Source: Rhodobacteraceae bacterium UBA2776 (GTDB taxonomy: Bacteria; Pseudomonadota; Alphaproteobacteria; Rhodobacterales; Rhodobacteraceae). Taken from it: 34,533 nucleotides of DNA. The translations under genes and the position numbers were made by a program. The first letter of the stretch is position 1; each line of letters starts with the position of its first letter. The notes beneath the pieces are model-generated. The model did not search any database, had not been told where the DNA came from, and was given only the letters and a program-made list of their open reading frames with translations. Positions 1 to 8,493 of the stretch are shown one piece after another. The stretch spans positions 1 to 34,533 of the forward strand of contig DEIK01000048.1 in NCBI GenBank assembly GCA_002352425.1, in the 5' to 3' direction.

Positions 1-1514
1 CGCAAATCTTCGACGTTAAAGCGTGATCCCAGCCCAACGCCCAAGGCTTGGGCCAGATCGTTGATTTCGGCGTTGGTGCCGATTTTGCTCGACGCCGCCC
101 CCAAAACATTCAGGATTTTACCGCGCAAGGGCAGCAGGGCTTGGGTCTTGCGATTGCGGGCCATTTTGGCCGAGCCCCCCGCAGAATCCCCCTCCACGAT
201 GAACAACTCGGTGCCCTCGCGGGTTTTGCTGGAACAATCGGTCAATTTACCTGGCAGGCGCAGCTTTTTGGTCGCAGATTTGCGCTGGGTTTCTTTCTCG
301 GCGCGGCGTTTCAGCCGTTCCTCGGCCCGCAAAACCAGATAATCAAGGATCGCGCCCGCCGATTTGGTGTCAGCCGCCAGCCAGTTGTCAAAATGATCCC
401 GCACCGAGTTTTCAACCATTTTCTGCGCGGATTCATTGGACAGGCGGTCCTTGGTTTGACCCACAAAGCTGGGGTCACGGATAAAGATCGAAATCAGCGC
501 AATGCCACCCGTGGTCAGGTCATCGCGCACAATCGTCGCGGCTTTTTTGTTGCCAACCAATTCGCCATAAGCACGGATGCCTTTCAGTAGGGCGGCCCAA
601 AAACCGCTCTCGTGGGTGCCGCCCTCGCGGGTGGGCACGGTGTTACAATAGCTCTGGATGAACCCGTCACGCACGGGGGTCCAGTTGATCGCCCATTCCA
701 CCGAGCCCGGCTCGCCAAATTTTTCGCCAAAATCGACTTTGCCCGAAAAAGGTGCGTCGGCGTAAACGGCGGCTTCGCCCAAAACTTCGCCCAGATATTC
801 TGCCAACCCGCCGGGGTAGTGGAATTTAGCCTCAAGCGGCATTTCGCCGTCGGCAATGGTCGTTTTCCAACGAATTTCAACGCCCGAAAACAGGAAGGCT
901 TTGGATTTAACCAACTCATACAAGCGCGCGGGTTTGAATTTCAACGCCCCGAAAATTTCCGCATCAGGGTGGAAGGTCACCGTGGTGCCGCGCCGATTGG
1001 GGGCGGCGCCAATTTCCTCAAGTTTGCCCAGCGGTAGGCCACGGGAAAATCTTTGTTGATATAATTTACGATCCCGCGCGACCTCGACCACCATGCTGTC
1101 GGACAGCGCGTTCACAACCGAGGAACCAACCCCGTTCAACCCACCCGATGTGGCATAGCTGTCGCCGGAAAACTTGCCGCCTGCGTGCAGGGTACACAAG
1201 ATCACCTCAAGCGCGGATTTGTCGGGGAATTTGGGATGCGGGTCAATCGGGATGCCACGGCCATTGTCTCGGATGGTGACGGAATAGTCGTCATGCAGCT
1301 CAACCTCGATCCGGTTTGCATGACCCGCCACGGCCTCGTCCATCGAGTTGTCCAACACCTCGGCCACCAGATGGTGCAAGGCGCGGCTGTCAGTGCCACC
1401 GATATACATGCCGGGACGTTTGCGCACAGGTTCCAGCCCCTCAAGCACTTCGATCGAGGCGGCGTCATAGGCTTTGTCAGGCTCTTGGCCCGAAAGAAGG
1501 TCATCGGCGGACAT
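1..1514 (-). CDS. parE: DNA topoisomerase IV subunit B (partial, C-terminus off window)
   Basis: ParE is the ATPase and TOPRIM subunit of topoisomerase IV, which with ParC unlinks daughter chromosomes. About 504 codons are visible in one open frame from ATG at 1514 (MSADDLLSGQ) to the window edge; roughly the last 150 residues of the usual ~650 lie outside. The GHKL ATPase signatures are present: EVLDNSMDEA near residue 52, DNGRGIP near 83 and GGLNGVGSSVVNAL near 124. The TOPRIM motif EGDSAGG is near residue 440, followed by RKTQALLPLRGKILNVLGA. The TQALLPLRGKILNVLGA form and early layout favour ParE over GyrB. It is divergent from the HAD gene at 1665, leaving about 150 bp for both promoters. 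Confidence 0.95.
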   Translation of the reverse strand, partial: MSADDLLSGQEPDKAYDAASIEVLEGLEPVRKRPGMYIGGTDSRALHHLVAEVLDNSMDEAVAGHANRIEVELHDDYSVTIRDNGRGIPIDPHPKFPDKSALEVILCTLHAGGKFSGDSYATSGGLNGVGSSVVNALSDSMVVEVARDRKLYQQRFSRGLPLGKLEEIGAAPNRRGTTVTFHPDAEIFGALKFKPARLYELVKSKAFLFSGVEIRWKTTIADGEMPLEAKFHYPGGLAEYLGEVLGEAAVYADAPFSGKVDFGEKFGEPGSVEWAINWTPVRDGFIQSYCNTVPTREGGTHESGFWAALLKGIRAYGELVGNKKAATIVRDDLTTGGIALISIFIRDPSFVGQTKDRLSNESAQKMVENSVRDHFDNWLAADTKSAGAILDYLVLRAEERLKRRAEKETQRKSATKKLRLPGKLTDCSSKTREGTELFIVEGDSAGGSAKMARNRKTQALLPLRGKILNVLGAASSKIGTNAEINDLAQALGVGLGSRFNVEDL

Positions 1515-1664
1515 ATTTGGCTGCTCTTGTTGGTTTTGTTGCCGCTTATTCTAGTGCAGGACATTGATGCGGGGCAATCGCTATCTGCGGATACTGTTGG
1601 TATTGTGCCGTTCAACAAGGCGTGGTCTTGTGTCGGGGTCGTATTTCACAAAAGGACTGCCACA

Positions 1665-2561
1665 ATGGATGCCGCTGCCGCCTTTGCGCGCTATGAAGAA
1701 TTGCGCCCCCGTTTGCCAAAGGCGCGGTTCCCCAAACAGGCGATTGCTGTCAACAGCCTGTTGGACATTGCCGATCAGGCGGATGTGTTTGTGTTTGACG
1801 CCTACGGGGTATTGAACGTGGGTGAGGGGCCGGTTGCGGGGGCCGCCGCGCGCATTGACGAGCTGCGTGCGCTTGGCAAACAGGTGTTTGTGTTAAGCAA
1901 CTCCGCCTCCAACACCCCTGCTGTCATGCAGGCGCGGTTTCAACGGCTTGGGTTTTCGTTCAAGCCAAACGAGATCATATCCAGCCGTGACGCCGCCCTT
2001 GATCATGTGGCAGGATATTCCACCGTACGCCGTTGGGGTGTGATTGCGCCGGCTCATCACAAACCCGAGGATCTGCCGTTCGACAGCATTACGCTGGGTG
2101 ACGATGTGGATGATTACCGCGCCTGTGACGGGTTCTTGTTTCTGGGCGCGGCGCTCTGGACGGTCGGGCGCCAAAACCTGTTGGGTCTTGCGATTAATGA
2201 TCGTGCCCGTCCTGTGGTGATTGCCAACCCTGATTTGGTGGCGCCGCGCGAAACGGGGCTAAGCCTTGATCCTGGTTATTACGGCCATGCTTTGGCGGAT
2301 GTAACAGGGCATATGCCGGTGTTTTTGGGCAAGCCTTTTGCGCCAGTGTTCGAGCGGGTTGAGGCGCGTTTGGCGCGGGATCAGGACCCATCGCGCATTG
2401 TGATGATTGGCGACACGTTGCACACTGATATTCTGGGCGGGGCCGCCAAAGGGTGGCGCACGGCAATGGTCACGGACCACGGAATTTTTGCAGGACTCGA
2501 TGTGGTGCCGTTTATTGAGGCAGCGAATATTGTACCGGATTGGCAGCTTGGCTCGATCTAG
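1665..2561 (+). CDS. HAD superfamily class IIA hydrolase (TIGR01459-like)
   Basis: This is a 298-residue HAD protein of the NagD-like class IIA type. Visible motifs are motif I in VFVFDAYGVLN (near residue 43), motif II in VLSNSAS, motif III lysine in FLGKPFAP and motif IV in MIGDTLHTDILGG. In classical HAD phosphatases motif I is DxD; here the second Asp is Tyr (D-A-Y). From memory, the TIGR01459 subfamily often has an aromatic residue there (DxWGV), so this may be a family trait and not a lesion. The substrate is unknown. I chose ATG 1665 because the open frame upstream (to 1185) overlaps parE on the other strand and is an artefact. The TPR gene follows after 30 bp and may be cotranscribed. 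Confidence 0.85.
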   Translation: MDAAAAFARYEELRPRLPKARFPKQAIAVNSLLDIADQADVFVFDAYGVLNVGEGPVAGAAARIDELRALGKQVFVLSNSASNTPAVMQARFQRLGFSFKPNEIISSRDAALDHVAGYSTVRRWGVIAPAHHKPEDLPFDSITLGDDVDDYRACDGFLFLGAALWTVGRQNLLGLAINDRARPVVIANPDLVAPRETGLSLDPGYYGHALADVTGHMPVFLGKPFAPVFERVEARLARDQDPSRIVMIGDTLHTDILGGAAKGWRTAMVTDHGIFAGLDVVPFIEAANIVPDWQLGSI

Positions 2562-2591
2562 GCAAATCAAAGAAACGAAAGGCAATTTTTG

Positions 2592-4220
2592 ATGGACGGC
2601 TATTACAATTTGGGCAAATACTCCCGTGCTGGCGTGTCATCCCATGACAAAGCGCAGCTATGGTTTGATCGCGGGTTGAACTGGACGTTTGGTTATAATC
2701 ACAACGAGGCGATTGTGTGCTACACGCGCGCCATTGAGGCCGATCCTACCTGTGCTATGGCCCATTGGGGGATCGCTTATGCTAAGGGCCCGAACTATAA
2801 TTACCGCTGGGATCATTTTACGGATGAGGTGAAAGAAGATTGCCTGGCGGTTGTTCACGAATCTTTGGCAGCTGCCGAGGCCTGTGCGAGCGGTGTGGTA
2901 GCGGAGCTGGTCGCGGCGCTGAGATTGCGCTTTCCGGACAGTGCAGATGTCGAGGATATCGCCCCGACCCATGATATCTATACCGAGGCTATGCGTCAGG
3001 TTTTGGCGCGCCATCCTGATGATCTGGAAGTGGTTACAGTGGCGGTCGAGGCCATAATGTGCCGCACGCCGTGGCAGCTGTGGGATCTGCAAACGGGGAT
3101 GCCGAAGGACGGCTCGGACGTGCTGGAGGCGCAGGCGGTGCTGGAGCGCACCTTTGCCGAAGTCGAGGGCGCATGGCAGCATCCAGGTGTGCTGCATCTT
3201 TACGTGCACATCATGGAAATGTCGCCAACGCCAGAGAAGGCGCTGCGGATGGGCGATGCTTTGGTTGATCTGGTGCCGGATGCGGGGCATTTGCAGCATA
3301 TGCCAACCCACATTGATGTGCTGTGCGGCGGCTATGAAAATGTGGTGCGGCGCAACGCCAAGGCCTATGTTGCGGATCAAGAGTTTATCAAACGTGAAGG
3401 GGTGATGGGGTTCTACACCACCTACATCTGCCACGATCTGCATTTCCGGCTTTATGGGGCGATGTTTTTGGGGCAAATCGGCCCGGCACTGGACGCGGCA
3501 AGCGAGCTGGAGGCCATCTTGACGCCAGGCGTGGTGGAGCCCTCGGCCGATTGGTTGGAGAGTTATTATGGAATGCGCCAGCATGTGTTGATCCGGTTTG
3601 GGCGTTGGGAAGAATTGAAGCGGACCAAGCCACCTGCGGATCAGGAGCTATATTCCTTTACCACCGCACTGGTGCATTATTCGCGAACGGTGGCGTTTGC
3701 AGCAACGGGGGAGGTAGAGAAAGCCGAAGCGGAGCGGTTGCTGTTTCTGGCGGCGCAAAAGCGGGTACCCGAAACGCGCCTGTTGTTCAACAACACCTGC
3801 GAGAGCATTTTGAAGATTGCCGAGCAGATGATGGAAGGGGAATTAGCATACCGCAAAGAGGACTTCGAGGTGGCTTTCGCGCATCTGCGGGCCTCTGTGG
3901 CGATGGATGACGCGCTGCCCTATGAGGAGCCATGGGGCTGGATGCAGCCAACCCGCCACGCGCTGGGCGCGTTGTTGTTAGAGCAAGGGCGAGTCGAGGA
4001 GGCCGAGGCGGTTTACCGTGCGGATTTGGGGTTTGATAAAACGCTGAGCCGCGCGGCACAGCATCCGGACAATGTGTGGTCCCTGCATGGGTTGTTTGAG
4101 TGTTTGGAACGTCGCGGCAAGACGGATGAGGCGCTTTTGATCAAAACGCGTCTGGATTTGGCAAATGCGCGCGCCGATGCGCCGATCAAGGCGTCCTGCG
4201 CCTGTCGGATGACGCATTAG
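2592..4220 (+). CDS. Tetratricopeptide repeat protein
   Basis: This is a 542-residue soluble protein with no signal peptide or membrane segment. TPR-like helical pairs are visible near the N-terminus (residues ~20-65: AQLWFDRGLNWTFGYNHNEA, then YTRAIEADPTCAMAHWGIAYA) and again toward the C-terminus (GALLLEQGRVEEAEAVYRAD and VWSLHGLFECLERRGKTDEA). The middle is rich in His and Trp (HLYVHIMEMSPTPEKAL, HMPTHIDVLCGGYENV). It resembles the large alphaproteobacterial TPR proteins of unknown function. No catalytic motif is recognised. The ATG at 2592 is preferred over the TTG at 2589 because AAAGG lies about 10 bases upstream. It converges on metG, with a dispersed 34-bp element between them. Confidence 0.8.
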   Translation: MDGYYNLGKYSRAGVSSHDKAQLWFDRGLNWTFGYNHNEAIVCYTRAIEADPTCAMAHWGIAYAKGPNYNYRWDHFTDEVKEDCLAVVHESLAAAEACASGVVAELVAALRLRFPDSADVEDIAPTHDIYTEAMRQVLARHPDDLEVVTVAVEAIMCRTPWQLWDLQTGMPKDGSDVLEAQAVLERTFAEVEGAWQHPGVLHLYVHIMEMSPTPEKALRMGDALVDLVPDAGHLQHMPTHIDVLCGGYENVVRRNAKAYVADQEFIKREGVMGFYTTYICHDLHFRLYGAMFLGQIGPALDAASELEAILTPGVVEPSADWLESYYGMRQHVLIRFGRWEELKRTKPPADQELYSFTTALVHYSRTVAFAATGEVEKAEAERLLFLAAQKRVPETRLLFNNTCESILKIAEQMMEGELAYRKEDFEVAFAHLRASVAMDDALPYEEPWGWMQPTRHALGALLLEQGRVEEAEAVYRADLGFDKTLSRAAQHPDNVWSLHGLFECLERRGKTDEALLIKTRLDLANARADAPIKASCACRMTH

Positions 4221-4281
4221 GTCAGCCAAATGGAGTTGCTGCGCAACGCTTGATGTCTCGGCCCTATGGGCCTCGGGTGGC

Positions 4282-4315
4282 TTGCGGCGCGGATATTTTT
4301 GGAACAATGATGGGG
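4282..4315. repeat. Dispersed 34-bp intergenic element, copy 1
   Basis: This copy reads TTGCGGCGCGGATATTTTTG, then GAACAATGATGGGG, and it abuts the metG stop codon. It matches the copy at 9547-9580 at 31 of 34 positions, and a more diverged copy of the same length lies at 15659-15692. It lies in the gap between the convergent TPR and metG genes. Confidence 0.7.
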
Positions 4316-6034
4316 TTAGTCGCGGGTGCCTGCGAATTTTTCCTGCCATTCTTCGCGTTGTGCGTCGGTGATTTTGGCAAAGGACACTTCGGGTACGGTG
4401 AATGCATGGCCAGCGGGCAGGGTTTGCAGGGCGGCTGTCACATCCGTGGGCCAGCTGTCGTCCGTGGTGTTCATCGCCGCGAGTAAATCAGCCGAGGCAT
4501 CGGGGATGAAAGGGGAAGAAAGGACCGCGTAGAGGCGGATCAGGTTTAGGGACAGGCGGATTGAAGCTGCCGCGGCTTCGGGGTCGGTTTTGATCGCCGA
4601 CCACGGTGCGGCGGCCTGCAGATATTCATTGCCCGCGACCCAGATCGCGCGCAACTCGGCCGCGGATTTGCGCACTTCCATTGCGTCCATATGGTCGCCG
4701 TAGGTTTTGATACGGGTGGTTAGGGTGTCAACCAGGGCCTGTTCAGCATCACCATATGTACCGCCTTCAGGGACCACTTCACCGAATTTGCTGCGGCAAA
4801 ATTTGGTGACGCGCGAGGCAAAGTTACCCAGCACATCGGCAAGGTCTTTGTTCACCGATGCTTGAAAGTTTTCCCAAGTGAATTCGGCATCCGAATTTTC
4901 CGGAGCATGCGACAGCAACCACCAGCGCCAGTAGTCGGATGGCAGCAAGGAAAGCGCCTGATCCATAAAGACGCCACGCCCTTTTGATGTCGAGAATTGG
5001 CCGCCGTCATAGTTCAAATAATTGAAGGATTTGATGTAGTCGACCAGTTTCCAAGGTTCGTTCGAACCCATGATGGTGGCCGGAAACGACAGGGTGTGGA
5101 ACGGGACATTGTCCTTGCCCATGAACTGCACATAACGCACGTCATCAGCCCCCTTGTCGGTGCGCCACCAGCGTTGCCAGGCGTCATCTTCCAGCCCTTG
5201 GGTTTCAGCCCATTCTGCGGTCGCACCAATGTATTCGATCGGGGCGTCGAACCAAACGTAGAACACTTTGCCCTCCATCCCGGGCCAGTCAGCTGTGCCG
5301 CGTTTCACCGGCACGCCCCAATCCAGATCACGGGTGATGCCACGATCGCGCAACCCGTCGCCGTCGTGCAGCCACTTTTTGGCGATCGAGGTGGTCAGGA
5401 TCGGCCAATCGGTTTTGGCAGAAATCCATGCGTCCAGATCATTGCGCAGTTTGGATTGGCGCAAGAACAGATGTTTGGTTTCGCGCACTTCCAAATCTTT
5501 GGAGCCTGAAATCGTTGAATAAGGGTCAATCAGGTCGGTCGGCGACAGCTGTTTGGTGCATTCATCACATTGATCGCCGCGCGCCCCCTCATGGCCGCAA
5601 TTGGGGCAGGTGCCTTCAATATAGCGATCCGGCAAAAAGCGCCCGTCCGCAACGGAATAGACCTGTTTGTCACTGACTTCCTCGATCAATCCATTGTCCG
5701 CCAATTGCCCTGCAAAATGCTGGGTCAACGCATGGTTTTGCGGGCTGGACGAGCGGCCAAAGTGATCAAACGACAGCCGGAAGTCCGCCGCGATTTTGGC
5801 CTGAACATCATGCAGTTCAGCACAGTAATCCGCGACGGGTTTGTCGGCCTTTGCCGCAGCCAGTTCAGCCGGTGTGCCATGTTCATCTGTGGCGCAAATG
5901 AACATCACCTCATGGCCGCGGGCGCGATTATAGCGCGCGTAAAGGTCAGCGGGCAGCTGACTGCCAACCAGATTGCCCAGATGTTTGATCCCGTTGATAT
6001 AGGGAAGCGCCGAGGTGATGAGGATACGTGCCAT
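4316..6034 (-). CDS. metG: Methionyl-tRNA synthetase
   Basis: MetRS charges tRNA-Met and initiator tRNA in the cytoplasm. The 572-residue protein starts MARILITSALPYINGIKHLG. The class I HIGH motif appears as HLGN at residues 18-21. The zinc knuckle CPNCGHEGARGDQCDEC supplies Cys143, 146, 156 and 159. The KMSKS loop is the variant FSTSK at 347-351. The AFMGKDNVPFHT-type segment (YVQFMGKDNVPFHT) and the anticodon-binding helix bundle (NFQASVNKDLADVLGNFASR) follow. It lacks the C-terminal OB-fold dimerisation domain of E. coli MetG, which is usual for many alphaproteobacterial enzymes. The start is at ATG 6034; the ~95-bp gap upstream also serves the divergent DUF1810 gene. Confidence 0.98.
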   Translation of the reverse strand: MARILITSALPYINGIKHLGNLVGSQLPADLYARYNRARGHEVMFICATDEHGTPAELAAAKADKPVADYCAELHDVQAKIAADFRLSFDHFGRSSSPQNHALTQHFAGQLADNGLIEEVSDKQVYSVADGRFLPDRYIEGTCPNCGHEGARGDQCDECTKQLSPTDLIDPYSTISGSKDLEVRETKHLFLRQSKLRNDLDAWISAKTDWPILTTSIAKKWLHDGDGLRDRGITRDLDWGVPVKRGTADWPGMEGKVFYVWFDAPIEYIGATAEWAETQGLEDDAWQRWWRTDKGADDVRYVQFMGKDNVPFHTLSFPATIMGSNEPWKLVDYIKSFNYLNYDGGQFSTSKGRGVFMDQALSLLPSDYWRWWLLSHAPENSDAEFTWENFQASVNKDLADVLGNFASRVTKFCRSKFGEVVPEGGTYGDAEQALVDTLTTRIKTYGDHMDAMEVRKSAAELRAIWVAGNEYLQAAAPWSAIKTDPEAAAASIRLSLNLIRLYAVLSSPFIPDASADLLAAMNTTDDSWPTDVTAALQTLPAGHAFTVPEVSFAKITDAQREEWQEKFAGTRD

Positions 6035-6130
6035 ATTTGATGCCCTTGAAACTGTTGCCCCCCTTTAACGGATGGCGTTGCCAAGGGCTAGGGCGTTTAC
6101 CTGAGTGTGAACATATGCTAGAGGATGAAT

Positions 6131-6580
6131 ATGAATGCAGATTTTGACCTTGAACGCTTTGTCACCGCGCAAGCCCCATGTTTTGATGCGGTCGTTGCTG
6201 AATTGAAAGCGGGCGCTATGACGGGTCTGGGGATCAGTTGCATCTTTCCACAGCTGGAGGGGTTGGAGTTTTCCGACACCAGTGCGTTCTATGTGCTTCG
6301 TGATAGGGACGAGGCGGCGGCCTATTTGAGCCATCCCGTGCTTGGGCCACGCCTGATCGAATGCACCAAATTGGCAATTCACCACGCGGTTTCAGGGGGT
6401 GGTGCGCTGTTTGAACCGCAACATGCCCAGGCTTTTCATGCCTCTATGACGCTGTTTTCACGGGTAAAAGGGACCAGCGCGGTTTTTGAATCGGCTTTGT
6501 TTGCATTTCACGGCGGCACAGCGGACCCGCGCACCCTAAAGATGTTGCGCTTGGCGTTTGTCGCGACGTTGGACGATTAA
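6131..6580 (+). CDS. DUF1810 family protein, atypical core motif
   Basis: This is a protein of about 149 residues. It matches the DUF1810 pattern from memory: LERFVTAQAPCFDAVVAELK at the start, IFPQLEGLE near residue 40, AAAYLSHPVLGPRLIECTKL in the middle and ASMTLFSRV near the end. The family's hallmark segment just before FPQ (basic residues then HWMWFIFPQ) is here GAMTGLGISCIFPQ. The length is the same, so this is substitution, not an indel. The biochemical role of the family is not known to me. Two starts are possible, at 6125 and 6131; AGAGG abuts the first and is 6 bases from the second, so 6131 is chosen. Its stop interlocks with that of the convergent MFS gene. Confidence 0.7.
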   Translation: MNADFDLERFVTAQAPCFDAVVAELKAGAMTGLGISCIFPQLEGLEFSDTSAFYVLRDRDEAAAYLSHPVLGPRLIECTKLAIHHAVSGGGALFEPQHAQAFHASMTLFSRVKGTSAVFESALFAFHGGTADPRTLKMLRLAFVATLDD

Positions 6581-7806
6581 GGCTCGCGCTTGTCACGTTG
6601 CCGCCGAAACAGGCGTCCAACCATGAAAGATGTGCGCGGCGCATAAACATAGGGGGTGCGTTTTTCCACGGTCGGGCGCACATTCATCCGCGCAATGCCA
6701 AAGATCACCAGCACCAGATGGCCTGCCGCAAGGAAAGCGAACAGGGCGGTTGGTCCATAGGTCTCGATCAGGGTCGAGGCGATCAACGGGCTGGCGATGG
6801 CCCCCAAGGCAAAAAAGAACATCAAGGCGGCCGAGAGCTCGACCCGTTCCTCGGAGGTGGCATAGTCATGCGCATGCGCTGCGGCGACGGAAAAGATCGG
6901 GAAGGTGGTGAACCCGAAAAACACGGCGGCTGCCATCACCACGGCGGTCCCCTCATTCGAGGCCAAAACCGTGGTGCCGCAACTGGCCACAGCCGCAAGA
7001 GACAAGCCAATCAACACCCAGCGCCGGTCGTATTTGTCCGCCAGCCAGCCGATGGGCAATTGGGCAATCGCGCCGCCCAAGACAAAGGCCGCCAAGAACA
7101 GGCCGATTTGGTTCAACTGCAGCCCGACCTCTTGGCCATAGATCGGCCCAACCATACGAAACGCCGCCGAAGTCAGCCCCGCGACAATCACCCCTGCCGC
7201 CGCCAGTGGGGATTTGGCAATGGCCAGTTTGGGGCGCAGGCGTGGGGCGCTTGGGGTTTGCGGTGGGCTGGCGTTGGTTAAGGTCAGCGGCAAAATAGCC
7301 GCGCAACATAGCAGTGCCAGCAGGTTATAGGACACATAATGCGCTGGCTCCAAAACGCCGATCAACAACTGCGCGGCAAGGGAAGCACCCATATCAACCA
7401 TCCGGTATCCGCCCATCGCACGGCCACGGGTTTCGTTTGTGACTTTGGCCTGCATCCAGCTTTCGATCACGGTGTAGCAGCCCGCAACACACAGCCCTGT
7501 CGCGACCCGCATCAAGGCCCAGGCCGTGGGGTCAACGATGATCATATGCGCCAGCAAGCCAATCGCGCCGGTGGCCGTAAAGGCGGCGAACGCCCTGGAG
7601 TGACCGACCGAGCCCATCAGGCGCGGCGCCCACCAACAACCGATGAAAAACCCCATGAAGTGGGCCGACCCGAGAAAGCCGACTTGGGATTTGGTAAAGC
7701 CGATCTGCAAGCCCGACAGCGCATCCAGTGGTCCCAAACCACCAGAGGACAACTGCAACAGGATCACAGACATAAACAGGGCGGCAAAGGAAATGATCAG
7801 GCGCAT
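6577..7806 (-). CDS. MFS transporter (YcaD-like)
   Basis: This is a 409-residue integral membrane protein with about 12 predicted hydrophobic helices. The MFS loop signature between helices 2 and 3 is seen as CWWAPRLMGSVGHSRAFA, and a second copy as GWLADKYDRRWVLIG. The segment AGCYTVIESWMQAKVTNETRGR, spanning helices 4 and 5, is characteristic of the YcaD-like group, whose substrates are undetermined. The start is at ATG 7806. An 11-bp palindrome lies 27-37 bp upstream of the start. The C-terminal tail (RRQRDKREP) is basic and probably cytosolic. The substrate cannot be inferred from the neighbours. Confidence 0.9.
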   Translation of the reverse strand: MRLIISFAALFMSVILLQLSSGGLGPLDALSGLQIGFTKSQVGFLGSAHFMGFFIGCWWAPRLMGSVGHSRAFAAFTATGAIGLLAHMIIVDPTAWALMRVATGLCVAGCYTVIESWMQAKVTNETRGRAMGGYRMVDMGASLAAQLLIGVLEPAHYVSYNLLALLCCAAILPLTLTNASPPQTPSAPRLRPKLAIAKSPLAAAGVIVAGLTSAAFRMVGPIYGQEVGLQLNQIGLFLAAFVLGGAIAQLPIGWLADKYDRRWVLIGLSLAAVASCGTTVLASNEGTAVVMAAAVFFGFTTFPIFSVAAAHAHDYATSEERVELSAALMFFFALGAIASPLIASTLIETYGPTALFAFLAAGHLVLVIFGIARMNVRPTVEKRTPYVYAPRTSFMVGRLFRRQRDKREP

Positions 7807-7832
7807 GGGATTGGTTCGCGTGTTTGGATAGG

Positions 7833-7843
7833 GTCACTGTGAC
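7833..7843. promoter_or_regulatory. Palindrome GTCACTGTGAC, possible operator
   Basis: This perfect 5+1+5 palindrome lies 27 bp upstream of the MFS start and 109 bp upstream of the divergent DsrE-like gene. The position suits a repressor site, but no regulator is identified and 11-bp palindromes can occur by chance. Confidence 0.25.
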
Positions 7844-7951
7844 AGGATGCGGCGGGCCGTCAACGCTAAAACCGATAAGATGGTGCGGACAACATACATA
7901 TCGCAATTTGATGTTTTGCGCTAAGCTGATTCTGCAACAGGGAGAAATACT

Positions 7952-8386
7952 ATGAAAACTTTTATCGCAACATTACTGCTATCACTTTCATTCATTGGCG
8001 GGGCCGCCGCCGAGGGCGTGAAACATTTCGTCGCCATTCATGTTGATCAAAATGACCCCAAGGTGATGAACTTGGCACTGAACAACGCCGCCAACGTCAC
8101 CAAATATTACGAATCCATAGGTGACACTGTCGAAATCGAAATGGTCGCCTATGGCCCGGGCCTGAACATGTTTGTCGAGGGCAAAAGCCCCGTGGCGGAC
8201 CGCATATCGGTGATGTCACTGGAGCTGGAAAACCTGTCCTTTGCGGCCTGTGGCAACACCCACGCCAAGATGAGCGCAAAGGCGGGGCATGACATCCCCC
8301 TGCTGGATGAAGCGGTTGTGGTGCCCTCTGGCGTAGTGCGGTTGATTGAGCTGCAGGAGAACGGATTCTCCTACGTAAAGCCATAG
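7952..8386 (+). CDS. Secreted DsrE-like protein
   Basis: This is a 144-residue protein with a clear Sec signal peptide (MKTFIATLLLSLSFIGGAAA, cleavage near residue 21) and a DsrE/YchN-like fold pattern: KHFVAIHVDQNDP, MNLALNNAANVTKYYESIG, VEIEMVAYGPGLNMFVEG and LSFAACGNTHAKM. The single Cys in FAACGNT is at the place where DsrE-type proteins carry the functional cysteine. Periplasmic DsrE-like proteins of unknown function are common in proteobacteria and a sulfur-transfer role is only an analogy. GGGAGAA lies 8 bases upstream of the ATG. No other sulfur-oxidation gene is nearby. Confidence 0.8.
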   Translation: MKTFIATLLLSLSFIGGAAAEGVKHFVAIHVDQNDPKVMNLALNNAANVTKYYESIGDTVEIEMVAYGPGLNMFVEGKSPVADRISVMSLELENLSFAACGNTHAKMSAKAGHDIPLLDEAVVVPSGVVRLIELQENGFSYVKP

Positions 8387-8493
8387 CCTGCATCCAAGGT
8401 AATGATCCTTGTGTGGTCAAAAATACGCTTTGGGATTGCCAAATTTGTGAAACAGGCTACCTCTAATCCCAGAACGTACATAGGGAATTAGAC

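Noticed and set aside
1185..1664. N-terminal extension of the HAD class IIA frame
   Set aside because: It is antisense to well-conserved parE ATPase motifs; the real start is ATG 1665.
2658..3584. 308-residue minus-strand frame under the TPR gene
   Set aside because: It mirrors TPR codons, has no start signal and no recognisable domain.
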